DNA of 59,861 nt, from assembly GCA_902593445.1 (NCBI GenBank), contig CACJIJ010000003.1:1-59861 (forward strand), given 5' to 3'. The notes under the pieces are model-generated. The model saw only the letters and a program-made list of their open reading frames with translations. It ran no database searches and was not told the DNA's origin. Positions 37,219 to 46,976 of the stretch are shown here, in pieces. This DNA is from an uncultured Pelagibacteraceae bacterium (lineage in GTDB: Bacteria > Pseudomonadota > Alphaproteobacteria > Pelagibacterales > Pelagibacteraceae). Position 1 is the stretch's first letter. The number at the start of each line of letters is the position of its first letter. Position numbers and translations under genes: made by a program.

Positions 37219-38206
37219 GATTTCTCTGCTATTTATTTTAATTTTAATCAATTGTTCATTTGCAGATATCAATAAAGACTTTGAAAACTGGAAAATGGAT
37301 TTTAAAAAGTTAGCTTTAAAAAATAATATTTCAGAAAAAACTTTTGATTTAGTCATGTCTAATACTAAATTTTTATCAGATGTAATTAAATATGACAGGT
37401 ATCAACCCGAGTTTTATGAAGATACCAAAACTTATATTTCAAAAAGAACATCATTAAAAAAAGTGTCTTTTGGCAAAAAATTTTATGAAAAAAATTCAAA
37501 ACTAATTAATGCTGTAGAAAATAAATTTAATATTGAAAGAGAATTGTTACTAGCATTAATGGGGATAGAGACAAATTTTGGGACATATGTTGGAAAAATG
37601 GATATCTTATCTTCTTTGGCAACTTTAAGCTTTGATAAAAGAAGATCAGAGTTTTTTACAAATGAATTATTAACACTCTTAAGATTAATAGAAAATAGTC
37701 AAATTGATTATAAAAAATTATACGGATCTTGGGCCGGCGCATTTGGATTTTTTCAATTTATGCCATCTACAATGAAAAATTATGCCATTGATTATGATGG
37801 AAATGGATATATCGATTTAAAAAATAATAATGATGCTTACGCTTCAGCATCAAATTACTTAAATCAAATAGGCTGGAAAAGTAATAATCCTTGTTTCTAT
37901 AGAATTGAATTATCTAAAGATATACCAAGTAAATATTTAAATATTTCTGCAAAAAAACTTCATGATAAAAAAAAATTAAAATATTTTAGAAAATATATTA
38001 AAAATAATGACGAAATTGATATTAAGTATAATAAATTCAATGTGGCTATTATTACTCCAGATAAAGATATCATACCTGACGCAGAAACTTTGAATCCGGC
38101 TTATATCGTATTTGATAACTATGAAATAATTTTAAAATGGAATAGATCATTGAGATTTGCTTTGGCTGTATGTACATTGAAAAATAAATTTGAAAATGAA
38201 CTTTAA
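37205..38206 (+). CDS. Lytic murein transglycosylase (MltB-like)
   Basis: Periplasmic peptidoglycan-cleaving enzyme, 333 aa, with an N-terminal signal peptide (ISLLFILILINCSFAD). The catalytic glutamate sits in LLALMGIETNFGTYVG, and the family block GSWAGAFGFFQFMPSTMKNYAIDYDGNGYIDL follows. The lipobox is not convincing, so it is probably soluble. It starts the wall and replication run; the next gene, an RlpA-like lipoprotein, overlaps by 17 bp. Confidence 0.9.
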   Translation: MKQIKISLLFILILINCSFADINKDFENWKMDFKKLALKNNISEKTFDLVMSNTKFLSDVIKYDRYQPEFYEDTKTYISKRTSLKKVSFGKKFYEKNSKLINAVENKFNIERELLLALMGIETNFGTYVGKMDILSSLATLSFDKRRSEFFTNELLTLLRLIENSQIDYKKLYGSWAGAFGFFQFMPSTMKNYAIDYDGNGYIDLKNNNDAYASASNYLNQIGWKSNNPCFYRIELSKDIPSKYLNISAKKLHDKKKLKYFRKYIKNNDEIDIKYNKFNVAIITPDKDIIPDAETLNPAYIVFDNYEIILKWNRSLRFALAVCTLKNKFENEL

Positions 38207-38957
38207 AAAACTTATTTTACTTTTTTTAATATTTTTTACATCTGCTTGTAATCAATTTGATAAGAATAATAAATCTTTAGTTTATATTAGTGATCAAAAA
38301 TATAGTAATACTGGTTTTACTTTAATTTATAAAGATAAGTTAAAAAAAGAAAAAAAAATATCTAAGAAAATTGATAATAGATCTCTTTTAATTTTTCATA
38401 ACAAAATTAAAAAAAATTCATTTGTTAAAATTACAAATCCTGTTAACAATAAAACAGTCATAGCAAAGGTAATCTCTAATAATGTTAAATTTTCTGATTT
38501 TTATAATTCAGTAATTTCTCAACGGATTGCTGAGGAATTATTTCTTGATCCCATGGAACCTTATATAGACCTTGTTTTAATTTCAAATAACTCAACATTT
38601 ATAGCAAAAAAAGCAAAAACTTTTGATGAAGAAAAACAAGTTGCAGAAAAAGCCCCTGTTGATGGCATAACTATAGACAATTTAGGTTTAGAGAAACAAA
38701 AAGAAACAAAAATTAAAAAACAAAAATTTTTATACTCAATTAAAATTGCAGATTTTTATTACAGAGACTCAGCAGAAAATATGATTATTAGAATAAAAGA
38801 TGAAACAAATATTAAAAATTCTTTAATAAAGAAACTGTCAAAAACTAAATATAGGGTATTATTAGGTCCATTTAATGATATAAAAAAACTAGAAAAATCA
38901 TTTAATGAAATAAAAGTATTAAATTTTGAAAACATTGAAATACTAAAAGATGCATAA
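38190..38957 (+). CDS. rlpA: Degenerate RlpA-like lipoprotein with SPOR domain
   Basis: Outer-envelope lipoprotein, 255 aa, lipobox FTSAC (Cys20); ATG 38196 is an alternative start. Residues about 65-130 resemble the RlpA double-psi barrel (FVKITNPVNNKTVIAKVI ... SQRIAEELFL). The family's active motif NDRGPF reads SNNVKF here, and the upstream ASWYG and TAAH motifs are missing, so transglycosylase activity is doubtful. Residues about 185-255 look like SPOR (YSIKIADFYYRDSAENM ... YRVLLGPF), which binds denuded septal glycan. Identity rests largely on the mltB-rlpA-dac order typical of alphaproteobacteria. Confidence 0.7.
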   Translation: MKMNFKKLILLFLIFFTSACNQFDKNNKSLVYISDQKYSNTGFTLIYKDKLKKEKKISKKIDNRSLLIFHNKIKKNSFVKITNPVNNKTVIAKVISNNVKFSDFYNSVISQRIAEELFLDPMEPYIDLVLISNNSTFIAKKAKTFDEEKQVAEKAPVDGITIDNLGLEKQKETKIKKQKFLYSIKIADFYYRDSAENMIIRIKDETNIKNSLIKKLSKTKYRVLLGPFNDIKKLEKSFNEIKVLNFENIEILKDA

Positions 38958-40101
38958 AACAATATTAACAATAATTTTTTTTACTCTATCATTTATAAAT
39001 TTCTCAAAAGCAAATTTTGATGTAAAAGCGAGAACTGCAATACTGCAGGATTACCATTCAGGTGAAATACTTTTTGAAAAAGATGCAGACAGAAAAATTT
39101 TTCCAGCATCAATGACTAAAATAATGACTTCTATAATTGCATTTGACTTAATTAAAAGTGGAGAACTTAGTCTAAATGATAAATTTATAGTCTCAGAAAA
39201 TGCATGGAGATTATCACAATCAGGATATTCATCTATGTTTATAATGGTTGGAGATGAAATTTCTGTAGAAAATTTATTAAAGGGCATAATCATTTCATCT
39301 GGTAATGATGCATGTATTGCTTTAGCAGAAGGTATAGCTGGTACAGAAGAAGAATTTGCTTTTTTAATGACTGAGAAAGCAAAAGAAATTGGTATGGAAA
39401 ATACAAATTTTTCGAATTCTTCAGGTATAAACGCACCCGATAACCTTTCTACAGTTAGAGACATTATGATTATGTCTAGATATTTAATTAAAAATTATCC
39501 AAAATTTTATGAATATTTCAAAGAAACTGAATTTACCTGGGAAAGAACTGGCGGTGACCCAATAACACAAGGTAATAGAAATCCTTTACTTTACAAAAAT
39601 TTAAATGCAGATGGAATTAAGACAGGTTATTTGTCATATGAAAAATACTCTTTAGCTTCGTCGATTAATAGAAATGGTAGAAGGCTTATTGCTGTTGGAA
39701 GTGGATTTACCTCAAAAAATTCAAGGTCGAAAGAAAGTACAAAACTTTTAACTTACGGATTAACCAATTTTGATCTTGTTAATATTGCTAAAGCAAATGA
39801 GCCTTTTCATAAAGTTGATGTCTGGCTTGGTAAAGAAAACACTGTTAATACATATTTAAAAGAGGATTTATACAAAACAATAAAAAAAGCAAAAAAGAAG
39901 CTTTTAAAAGTTTCAGTAATATATGATGGCCCAGTAGAAGCACCAATTAAAAAAGATCAAAAAATAGCAACTTTAAAAGTTGTATATGATCAAGAATTAG
40001 TTGGTGAGTATGATTTATTATCATTTAAAGAAATAAAAAAAGTTAATTTTTTTACTAGACTTATCAGATCAATAAATTATTTAATTTGGGGCGATGTATA
40101 G
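38950..40101 (+). CDS. D-alanyl-D-alanine carboxypeptidase
   Basis: DD-peptidase of the S11 family (DacA/DacC-like), 383 aa, trimming pentapeptides of peptidoglycan. A signal peptide precedes ANFDVKAR. The active-site triad motifs are SxxK in PASMTKIM, SGN in ISSGNDACIALAEG and KTG in GIKTGYLSYEK. A C-terminal beta domain and a final amphipathic membrane-anchoring stretch (FFTRLIRSINYLIWG) are present. Overlaps rlpA and tmk by 8 bp each. Confidence 0.93.
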   Translation: MHKTILTIIFFTLSFINFSKANFDVKARTAILQDYHSGEILFEKDADRKIFPASMTKIMTSIIAFDLIKSGELSLNDKFIVSENAWRLSQSGYSSMFIMVGDEISVENLLKGIIISSGNDACIALAEGIAGTEEEFAFLMTEKAKEIGMENTNFSNSSGINAPDNLSTVRDIMIMSRYLIKNYPKFYEYFKETEFTWERTGGDPITQGNRNPLLYKNLNADGIKTGYLSYEKYSLASSINRNGRRLIAVGSGFTSKNSRSKESTKLLTYGLTNFDLVNIAKANEPFHKVDVWLGKENTVNTYLKEDLYKTIKKAKKKLLKVSVIYDGPVEAPIKKDQKIATLKVVYDQELVGEYDLLSFKEIKKVNFFTRLIRSINYLIWGDV

Positions 40102-40708
40102 AAACCCAATCATCGTCTTTGAAGGCATCGAGGGCAGTGGTAAAAGTCATCATATAAAAAAAGTATCAAAATATTTAGAAAAAAAAAAAATTAGCCATAT
40201 TAAAATTAGAGAACCTGGTGGAAGTTTAAACTCTGAAAAAATAAGAAAATTAATTTTAAATAAAAAATCTGATTTTAATATCAAAACTGATTTACTTTTA
40301 TATTTAGCTGCCAGAAGTGAAAATATTAACCTAATAAAGAAATACTATAAGAAAAAAATTATTTTGATAGATAGATTTACCGACTCCACCATTGCATACC
40401 AGCATTTTGGAATGGGTGTTAATTTAAAAATTATAAATATAATAAATAAATTTTTATTAAAGGATATCAAAATTAATTTTACCTTTCTTAATGTTGTTGA
40501 CAAAAAAAATCTTTTTCTAAGATTAAAAAAAAGAAAATCTTTAAATAGATACGACAAATTTGATATGAAATTTTATAATAAAGTACAAAAAGGTTTTTTA
40601 AAGTTAGCTAAAAGAGATAAAAAATCTTATAAAATAATTGATTCAAATTTGGAAATAAAACACAACGAGAATTTAATTATAAAAGAACTAAATAAATTAA
40701 TTAAATGA
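40094..40708 (+). CDS. tmk: Thymidylate kinase
   Basis: Phosphorylates dTMP to dTDP. The 204 aa P-loop kinase has FEGIEGSGKSHH, the DR(Y/F) motif REPGGS ... DRFTDSTIAYQHFGMGV, and a lysine/arginine-rich lid (RLKKRKSLNRYDKFD). It is coupled on both sides, 8 bp into dac and 4 bp into holB. tmk-holB is a conserved replication pair. Confidence 0.93.
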   Translation: MYRNPIIVFEGIEGSGKSHHIKKVSKYLEKKKISHIKIREPGGSLNSEKIRKLILNKKSDFNIKTDLLLYLAARSENINLIKKYYKKKIILIDRFTDSTIAYQHFGMGVNLKIINIINKFLLKDIKINFTFLNVVDKKNLFLRLKKRKSLNRYDKFDMKFYNKVQKGFLKLAKRDKKSYKIIDSNLEIKHNENLIIKELNKLIK

Positions 40709-41634
40709 ATTTAAATTCTTCAACACAAACAAATTTGTTTGGGCACGAAAAAATTTTTAATGATTTATCTTTATTATATAAAAAAGAAAAATTACCTAAT
40801 AAAATTCTTTTATCTGGCGATAAAGGTATAGGTAAATCAACATTAGCCTATCATTTAATCAATTCTATATTATCAGAAAATGAAGAATATCCTTATAATT
40901 TTAAAAATAATATTATTAATTCTGAAAACAAGTCTTACAAATTAATACAAAATAGATCTAATCCAAATTTTAATCTCGTTAATGTTATAGAAGACAAAAA
41001 AAATATTGATATCGATCAAATAAGAGAATTGATAATCCACTTAAACAAATCTTCATTTAATAAAAAACAAAGATTTGTTTTAATCGACAATATTGAACTA
41101 TTGAATATTAATTCTATTAATGCTTTATTAAAAATTTTAGAGGAACCTAATAAAAATATAAATTTTATTTTAATTAATAATAATAAAAGAATACTTTCTA
41201 CACTTAAATCAAGATGTTTGAATTTTAAACTTAATTTAACAAAAAATCAGTCTATAAAAATTGTTAATCAAATACTCAATGATGATATTAATAACATTGT
41301 TAACAATGAATTATTTGATAATTATGTAACGCCAGGTAAATTACTTAAATTAATAAAGTTATCTGAAGAATATAATTTAGATCTTTTAAATTTTGATTTA
41401 AAAATGACTCTTAAATCTATTATTAGAGAAAAAATTTATAAAAAAGATAAATCAATAATTGCGATAATTTATTCTTTTATTGAACTTTACTTTAGAAATA
41501 ATATATCTATAAAAAATATTAATTTAATTAAATCATATCATTATTTTTTAAAAAAAATTAACAATACAAAAATTTATAATTTAGATGAAGAAACATTGTT
41601 TATTGAGTTTGAAGATAAAGTATTAAATGGATAA
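40705..41634 (+). CDS. holB: DNA polymerase III delta' subunit
   Basis: Clamp-loader subunit, 309 aa. It has a P-loop (LLSGDKGIGKSTLAYHLI) and the sensor region KQRFVLIDNIELLNINSINALLKILEEP followed by STLKSRC (SRC motif). The protein is very Lys/Asn/Ile-rich, as expected from the base composition. Located between tmk and metG with 4 and 8 bp overlaps. Confidence 0.88.
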   Translation: MNLNSSTQTNLFGHEKIFNDLSLLYKKEKLPNKILLSGDKGIGKSTLAYHLINSILSENEEYPYNFKNNIINSENKSYKLIQNRSNPNFNLVNVIEDKKNIDIDQIRELIIHLNKSSFNKKQRFVLIDNIELLNINSINALLKILEEPNKNINFILINNNKRILSTLKSRCLNFKLNLTKNQSIKIVNQILNDDINNIVNNELFDNYVTPGKLLKLIKLSEEYNLDLLNFDLKMTLKSIIREKIYKKDKSIIAIIYSFIELYFRNNISIKNINLIKSYHYFLKKINNTKIYNLDEETLFIEFEDKVLNG

Positions 41635-43168
41635 AAATTTCTATATAACGACTCCTATTTACTACCCCTCCGCAAAACCCCATATGGGTCATGCATATTC
41701 TAGTATTATTGCTGACTTTTTTGCCAGATTTAAATTAATAGATGATTATAAGGTTCATTTTCTCACAGGTACTGATGAACATGGTTTAAAAATTCAAAGA
41801 TCAGCTGAAAAAGCAGGGAAGGAGCCTCAAATATTTTGTGATCAAATTAGCCAAACTTTTAGAGATCTATCTGATACATTGAATTTATCAAATACTGATT
41901 TTATTAGAACTACAGAGGCAAGACATAAAAAAACAGTCCAGTATCTTTGGAGTGAACTAGAAAAAAATGACGATATCTATCTATCAAATTACTCTGGTTG
42001 GTATTCGGTCTCAGATGAGGCCTTTTATAATGACGATGAAATTGAGGTAGTAGATGGAAAAAAAATTGCTATATCTTCAAAATCTTCAGTTGAGTGGATT
42101 GAAGAAGAATCTTATTTTTTTAGACTCTCAAAGTGGGAAAAACCTTTATTAGAATATTATGATGCTAATCCAGATTTTATTTCTCCAGAATCTAGAAAAA
42201 ATGAAGTTATTAGTTTCGTAAAAAGTGGCTTAAAAGATCTTTCTGTAAGCAGAAAAAGTTTTTCATGGGGAATAACAGTGCCTAATAATAAAAATCATGT
42301 GATATATGTTTGGCTTGATGCACTTACAAATTATTTAAGTGCATTAAATTATCCTAATACAGATGACAATTTGTTTAAAAAATTTTGGCCAGCTTCAATA
42401 CATTTAATTGGAAAAGATATATTAAGATTTCATGCTGTTTATTGGCCTGCTTTTTTATTAGCAGCTAAAATTGATTTACCAAAGAAAGTTTATGGACACG
42501 GTTGGATATTATCCGGTGAAGAAAAGATGTCCAAATCTAAAGGGAATATTTTAGATCCTATAGAAATAATAAATAAATATGGTTTAGATCCTCTACGATA
42601 TTATTTAATCAAAGAAGTCTCTTTTGGAAACGATGGGAATATTTCTCAAGATAGATTGGAAGATTGTATAAATAGTGATTTAGCTAACAATTACGGAAAT
42701 TTATGTCAACGTGTAACAGCTTTTGCAATTAAAAATTGTGAAGGAAAAATTCCTTCTGAAATTAAATTTCAAGATGAAGATTTATTACTATTAAATAAAT
42801 ACAAGGATAATTTAAATATTATTAGATCTAAAATTGATAGTCAGAATATTAATTTTTATATCGATTATATTGTTAATTCTCTTTTTGAAGCCAACAAATA
42901 TTTTAATGATCAGGAACCATGGAAAAAAAAAGATGATAAAATTAGATTAAATACTATTGTTTACACCACATTGGAAATTGTAAGAAAAATTAGTTTTTTA
43001 TTGTATCCAATTATTCCAGAATCGTCTTTAAAAGCTTTAAAAATTTTTGATATTGATGAAAATAAAGTAAAATTAAATACAGTCACAGATAATGAGTATT
43101 TAAATAAAGGTAATAATTTAAATAAAATAGATATACTTTTTAAAAAAATAGAAAAAAAAAATGATTGA
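41627..43168 (+). CDS. metG: Methionyl-tRNA synthetase
   Basis: Class I synthetase, 513 aa. The HIGH signature is HMGHAYSS (TPIYYPSAKPHMGHAYSS) and KMSKS is in EEKMSKSKGNILDP. It is the shorter form without the C-terminal tRNA-binding extension and without an obvious zinc knuckle in the CP domain. Overlaps holB and tatD by 8 bp. Confidence 0.95.
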   Translation: MDKNFYITTPIYYPSAKPHMGHAYSSIIADFFARFKLIDDYKVHFLTGTDEHGLKIQRSAEKAGKEPQIFCDQISQTFRDLSDTLNLSNTDFIRTTEARHKKTVQYLWSELEKNDDIYLSNYSGWYSVSDEAFYNDDEIEVVDGKKIAISSKSSVEWIEEESYFFRLSKWEKPLLEYYDANPDFISPESRKNEVISFVKSGLKDLSVSRKSFSWGITVPNNKNHVIYVWLDALTNYLSALNYPNTDDNLFKKFWPASIHLIGKDILRFHAVYWPAFLLAAKIDLPKKVYGHGWILSGEEKMSKSKGNILDPIEIINKYGLDPLRYYLIKEVSFGNDGNISQDRLEDCINSDLANNYGNLCQRVTAFAIKNCEGKIPSEIKFQDEDLLLLNKYKDNLNIIRSKIDSQNINFYIDYIVNSLFEANKYFNDQEPWKKKDDKIRLNTIVYTTLEIVRKISFLLYPIIPESSLKALKIFDIDENKVKLNTVTDNEYLNKGNNLNKIDILFKKIEKKND

Positions 43169-43919
43169 TTCACACTGTCATCTTGATCACGAACCGTTAT
43201 TAAGTGACTTATCTAATGTATTACAAAGATCTAAAGATGTAGGTATAAAAAAATTATTAACCATATCAACCTCTTTTGAAAGTTTTTCTAAAGTAAAGGA
43301 AATAATCAATCTAGATGAGATAATCTATGGTACTATTGGTATTCATCCTCATGAAAGCTCTACAAACATAATTACTTCAGAACAAATCATAAAAAGTTTG
43401 AATGAAAATTCAAAAATTATTGGAATTGGAGAAACCGGTTTAGATTTTTATTACAATAATAGTGAAAAGCAAAAGCAGATAACGAGTTTTAAAGAACATA
43501 TTGAAGCGTGTATAAAAACCAATGTTCCATTAATTGTTCACTCTAGATCTGCTGAAAAAGAAACTTTTGAGATTTTAAATGAATACAAAAACAAAAATAT
43601 TAAAATTTTAATGCATTGTTTTACTGGATCAGAAGAATTCTCTAAGAAATTAATGACTTTAAATGCTTTCTTCTCAGCAAGTGGAATCATCACCTTTAAA
43701 AACTCACTAGATTTACAAGATACTTTCAAGTCAATTCCTATGGATAATATTTTAATTGAGACAGATAGTCCATTTTTAGCTCCTGTTCCCAAAAGAGGAA
43801 AAAAAAATGAACCATCATTTATTGAATTTACTGCTGCAAAATTAGCAGAGATTAAAAATATACCAAAAGAAGATCTCATTAAAAAAACTACAAACAATTT
43901 TAATAAACTTTTTTTTTAA
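43161..43919 (+). CDS. tatD: TatD-family metal-dependent hydrolase
   Basis: TIM-barrel DNase / hydrolase, 252 aa. Metal ligands are seen in IDSHCHLDH at the N-terminus, the GIGETGLDFYY glutamate, IVHSR and MHCFTGS histidines and the ETDSPFLAP aspartate. Despite the name it is not part of the Tat export pathway. It lies between metG and a metallo-beta-lactamase-fold gene, the standard alphaproteobacterial order. Confidence 0.93.
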   Translation: MIDSHCHLDHEPLLSDLSNVLQRSKDVGIKKLLTISTSFESFSKVKEIINLDEIIYGTIGIHPHESSTNIITSEQIIKSLNENSKIIGIGETGLDFYYNNSEKQKQITSFKEHIEACIKTNVPLIVHSRSAEKETFEILNEYKNKNIKILMHCFTGSEEFSKKLMTLNAFFSASGIITFKNSLDLQDTFKSIPMDNILIETDSPFLAPVPKRGKKNEPSFIEFTAAKLAEIKNIPKEDLIKKTTNNFNKLFF

Positions 43920-43928
43920 TTTAAAATT

Positions 43929-44699
43929 ATGAAATTTATCATTTTAGGATGTGGTAGTTCAATGGGTGTACCAAGACCTGATGGTTTTTTTGGAAACTGT
44001 GATCCAAAGATTAAAAAAAATTATAGAACAAGATGCTCAGCTTTAATACAAACATCTGAAGAAAATATATTAATTGACACTTCTCCTGATCTACGTCAGC
44101 AATTACTAAGACATAAAATTAAAAAAATAAATAAAGTTCTTTACTCACATTTGCATGCTGATCAAACACATGGAATTAATGACTTGAGATCATTTTTTAT
44201 AAATAGCAGAAGGCAACTTAATGTTTATGCTGATAAACCTACTTACAAATATTTAAAAAATGACTTTTCGTATATATTTAAGAGTTATTCAAAGGAGTAT
44301 CCTGCGACTTTAAAACTAAATAAATTACCAAAAAATATACATACAAGAGATAATAAAAAAAAAATTATTATTAAATCTATATTAGTTCAACATGGAACAA
44401 TTAAATCTAATTGTTTTATTATTAAAAATAAATTGGCTTATATAAGTGATGTAAGTAAAATCTATGAAAAAGATTTCAAATATTTTAAAAATTTAAAATA
44501 CCTAATAATTGATTGTTTGTGGTACAATTTTCATCCATCACATTTTAATTTAGAAACTTCTTTAGCTATAATCAAAAAAATTAAACCCAAAAATGCGATT
44601 CTCACTAATTTATCGCCAGTATTAGATTACAAAGTTCTTAAAAAAATATTACCTAAAAATATTATTCCAGCATATGATGGATTAACTATAAAACTATAA
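43929..44699 (+). CDS. MBL-fold metallohydrolase (PhnP-like)
   Basis: Metallo-beta-lactamase-fold phosphodiesterase, 256 aa. The start FIILGCGSSMGVPRPDGFFGNCDP is typical of the PhnP / tRNase-related group. The metal motif, usually HxHxDH, reads SHLHADQTHGINDLR, with Gln for the last His. A further DVS Asp and the late histidines (WYNFHPSHF) remain. The replacement may be a subgroup feature rather than a defect. Converges on the glutathione peroxidase with a 6 bp overlap. Confidence 0.85.
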   Translation: MKFIILGCGSSMGVPRPDGFFGNCDPKIKKNYRTRCSALIQTSEENILIDTSPDLRQQLLRHKIKKINKVLYSHLHADQTHGINDLRSFFINSRRQLNVYADKPTYKYLKNDFSYIFKSYSKEYPATLKLNKLPKNIHTRDNKKKIIIKSILVQHGTIKSNCFIIKNKLAYISDVSKIYEKDFKYFKNLKYLIIDCLWYNFHPSHFNLETSLAIIKKIKPKNAILTNLSPVLDYKVLKKILPKNIIPAYDGLTIKL

Positions 44700-45236
44700 A
44701 ATATTTTCTATAGCTTTAATTATTTTTTTTGACATTGGTTTTGTTATAGATGAAAATGTGTCTTCAACATTTCCTTCTTTATTAATTAAAATTTTATGAA
44801 AATTCCATTTAGGTATTGCAGATTTGCCGTGATTTTCTTTAGCCCATTTAAAAAGTTCATGAGCATTCTCACCTTTAACTACAGTTATAGTTGTAAGTGG
44901 AAAGTTAATATTAAAATTTACCTCACAAAATTCTTTGACATCTTTATTGTTATTTTTTTCTTGATTAAACGAATTAGAGGGAACACCAAGAACAATCAAA
45001 CCTTTTTCTTTATATAAATCCCACAATTCCTGTAATTCATCATATTGTTTTGTAAATCCACAATAACTTGCAGTGTTTACCACTAAAATAACTTTATTTT
45101 TGAAATTTTTAAAATTTATAGTCTCACCAGTTATACTTTCAATACTTAAATCATAAATTTTTTTTTCGTAGTTTGCTGTTACTGAAGTTTTAAAAAAAAA
45201 CATAATTATAGATAATAAAATTATTACTTTTCTCAT
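44694..45236 (-). CDS. Glutathione peroxidase family protein, exported
   Basis: Thiol peroxidase of the GPx family, 180 aa. The peroxidatic cysteine is in NTASYCGFTKQYDELQELW (Cys, not selenocysteine). The conserved GVPSNSFNQE (resolving Gln region) and KWNFHKILI (Trp-Asn) motifs complete the tetrad. An N-terminal hydrophobic segment (VIILLSIIMFFFKTSVTA) suggests periplasmic location. Overlaps nhaA by 4 bp, same strand. Confidence 0.92.
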   Translation of the reverse strand: MRKVIILLSIIMFFFKTSVTANYEKKIYDLSIESITGETINFKNFKNKVILVVNTASYCGFTKQYDELQELWDLYKEKGLIVLGVPSNSFNQEKNNNKDVKEFCEVNFNINFPLTTITVVKGENAHELFKWAKENHGKSAIPKWNFHKILINKEGNVEDTFSSITKPMSKKIIKAIENIL

Positions 45237-46414
45237 TTACTAGGTTTATTTGGAGTAAGTAATATTAAAAAATAACCAAATAAAGTAGATAACAATGATC
45301 CAGTTAGGACTCCTATTTTTACACCGTCCATATATTGAATGTTTTCAACAAATGCTAAGTTTCCAACAAATAAACTCATTGTGAAACCAATTCCAGTAAG
45401 AACTCCAACTCCATAAAAATTGTACCAACTTGTATCGTTTGGCATCTGAGCAACTTTCAATTTTATAGATACATAAGAAAATATAAAAACACCCAGTTGT
45501 TTACCAAGGAAAAGTCCTAGTACGATACCTAGAGGAACTTTATCCAACAACGAAGCAAATGATAAACCTTCCAAAGACACACCAGCATTTGCAAACGCAA
45601 ATAAAGGCATTATTCCAAAAGCTACATATGGACTGATTGCATGTTCTATTTTTATTAATAAAGAATAATCTTTTTCTTTTTTTCTATGAGGAATTGTTAT
45701 AGCCAACAAAACTCCAGCAATGGTAGCATGGATACCGGAGTTATGTGTAAAATCCCATAGGAAAAGTCCAACCACTAAATAAGGGAGGAACTTTTTAATA
45801 TTAAATTTATTAATTGTTAGCAAAACAATAAAAGCTAATAACATTAAAGTTAAATATTTAATGCTTAGATCTCCGGAGTAGAATAAGGCGATAATTACTA
45901 TTGCTCCTAAATCATCAATTATTGCTAAAGCAGTTAAAAATACCTTTAACGATAAAGGAACTCTTTTGCCTAACAAGGATAAAACTCCTAAAGAAAAAGC
46001 TATATCTGTAGCTGATGGAATTGCCCATCCATTTAATGTTTCACTGTCACCTAAATTTATGAAAACATAAAATAATGCTGGAACCAACATTCCTCCAACA
46101 GCTGCAATTATTGGCAATAAGGCTTGTTTAATATTAGATAATTCTCCTTGTAAAAATTCTCTTTTAATTTCTAACGTTACAAAGAAAAAAAATATCGCCA
46201 TTAATGCATCATTAATCCAATGTAATACTGATAATTTTAATCCAACATTATTAATACCTATGAATAAATATTTGTTTAGAGTAGTAAAATATAAATTTGC
46301 TAGACCAGAATTACTTATAAGTAATGCAATTATTGCAGCAAACAATAGCACAAGACCACTTGCAGCTTCTAATTTAAAGAACCATCTGAAAGGTTTAGAT
46401 ATATAATTAATCAT
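45233..46414 (-). CDS. nhaA: Na+/H+ antiporter NhaA
   Basis: Sodium/proton antiporter, 393 aa, about twelve membrane helices. The ion-binding aspartate pair is in FLTALAIIDDLGAIVIIALFY. Other family segments are FFFVTLEIKREFLQGEL, NGWAIPSATDIAFSLGVLSLLG and GIGFTMSLFVGNLAF. It makes physiological sense for a marine bacterium. The zinc-ribbon gene is 7 bp upstream on the same strand, possibly in one transcript. Confidence 0.96.
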   Translation of the reverse strand: MINYISKPFRWFFKLEAASGLVLLFAAIIALLISNSGLANLYFTTLNKYLFIGINNVGLKLSVLHWINDALMAIFFFFVTLEIKREFLQGELSNIKQALLPIIAAVGGMLVPALFYVFINLGDSETLNGWAIPSATDIAFSLGVLSLLGKRVPLSLKVFLTALAIIDDLGAIVIIALFYSGDLSIKYLTLMLLAFIVLLTINKFNIKKFLPYLVVGLFLWDFTHNSGIHATIAGVLLAITIPHRKKEKDYSLLIKIEHAISPYVAFGIMPLFAFANAGVSLEGLSFASLLDKVPLGIVLGLFLGKQLGVFIFSYVSIKLKVAQMPNDTSWYNFYGVGVLTGIGFTMSLFVGNLAFVENIQYMDGVKIGVLTGSLLSTLFGYFLILLTPNKPSK

Positions 46415-46421
46415 AAAAAAT

Positions 46422-46919
46422 TCAAATCAGGTCTATAATAAATAGTTTTATATCTTGCAATGTTTCAAAAAGGTTAAATAAAATAATTTCTAATCTCGGA
46501 AACACATTGATTAAAGGGTTTTTTAAAGTATCAAGCAATATAATTAATGCGACAAAAGATATAATAAAAACTACTAAATAAGAAAAAAATTTACTTCCCT
46601 TATTTTCTTTATTTATTGATGTAGTTGATTTTTTTCGATTTTCAGAAATTATTTTCTTTTTATTATAATTTTTATCTGTTTTTATTTTTTCTTGTGGTTG
46701 TTTTGCCTCTATTATTTTTTCATTTTTAGTTTCAGCTTTTGATTCTAATTGTTTACTAACGATTTCTTCATTTAACCTTAATACTTCATTATTTTCATCC
46801 TCAATCTTGTGAAACCAAACATGATTGCATGACCCACATTGCAAATCTCTACCTTCATTTGGTATTTGTGAATTTTCAATTTTAAATTGCTTGTTACAAT
46901 TTGGACAAGTAATAATCAT
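46422..46919 (-). CDS. MJ0042-type zinc-ribbon membrane protein
   Basis: A 165 aa protein starting with a zinc ribbon, MIITCPNCNKQFKIENSQIP ... LQCGSCNHVW (CxxC-x~20-CxxC), followed by a charged Lys/Glu linker and one membrane helix (about 115-135, FFSYLVVFIISFVALIILLD). Many alphaproteobacteria encode such zinc-ribbon plus transmembrane proteins; their role is not established. Confidence 0.8.
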   Translation of the reverse strand: MIITCPNCNKQFKIENSQIPNEGRDLQCGSCNHVWFHKIEDENNEVLRLNEEIVSKQLESKAETKNEKIIEAKQPQEKIKTDKNYNKKKIISENRKKSTTSINKENKGSKFFSYLVVFIISFVALIILLDTLKNPLINVFPRLEIILFNLFETLQDIKLFIIDLI

Positions 46920-46976
46920 GCTTCGTTATATACCAGATTTTAATCAAATTTCTTTCAATTTTGGCTTCTTTATACA

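Noticed and set aside
39051-39464. 137 aa antisense ORF over the DD-carboxypeptidase
   Set aside because: The sense gene has all active-site motifs; the antisense translation has none.
41600-41640. SAM or other riboswitch ahead of metG
   Set aside because: metG starts inside holB, leaving no room for a leader RNA.
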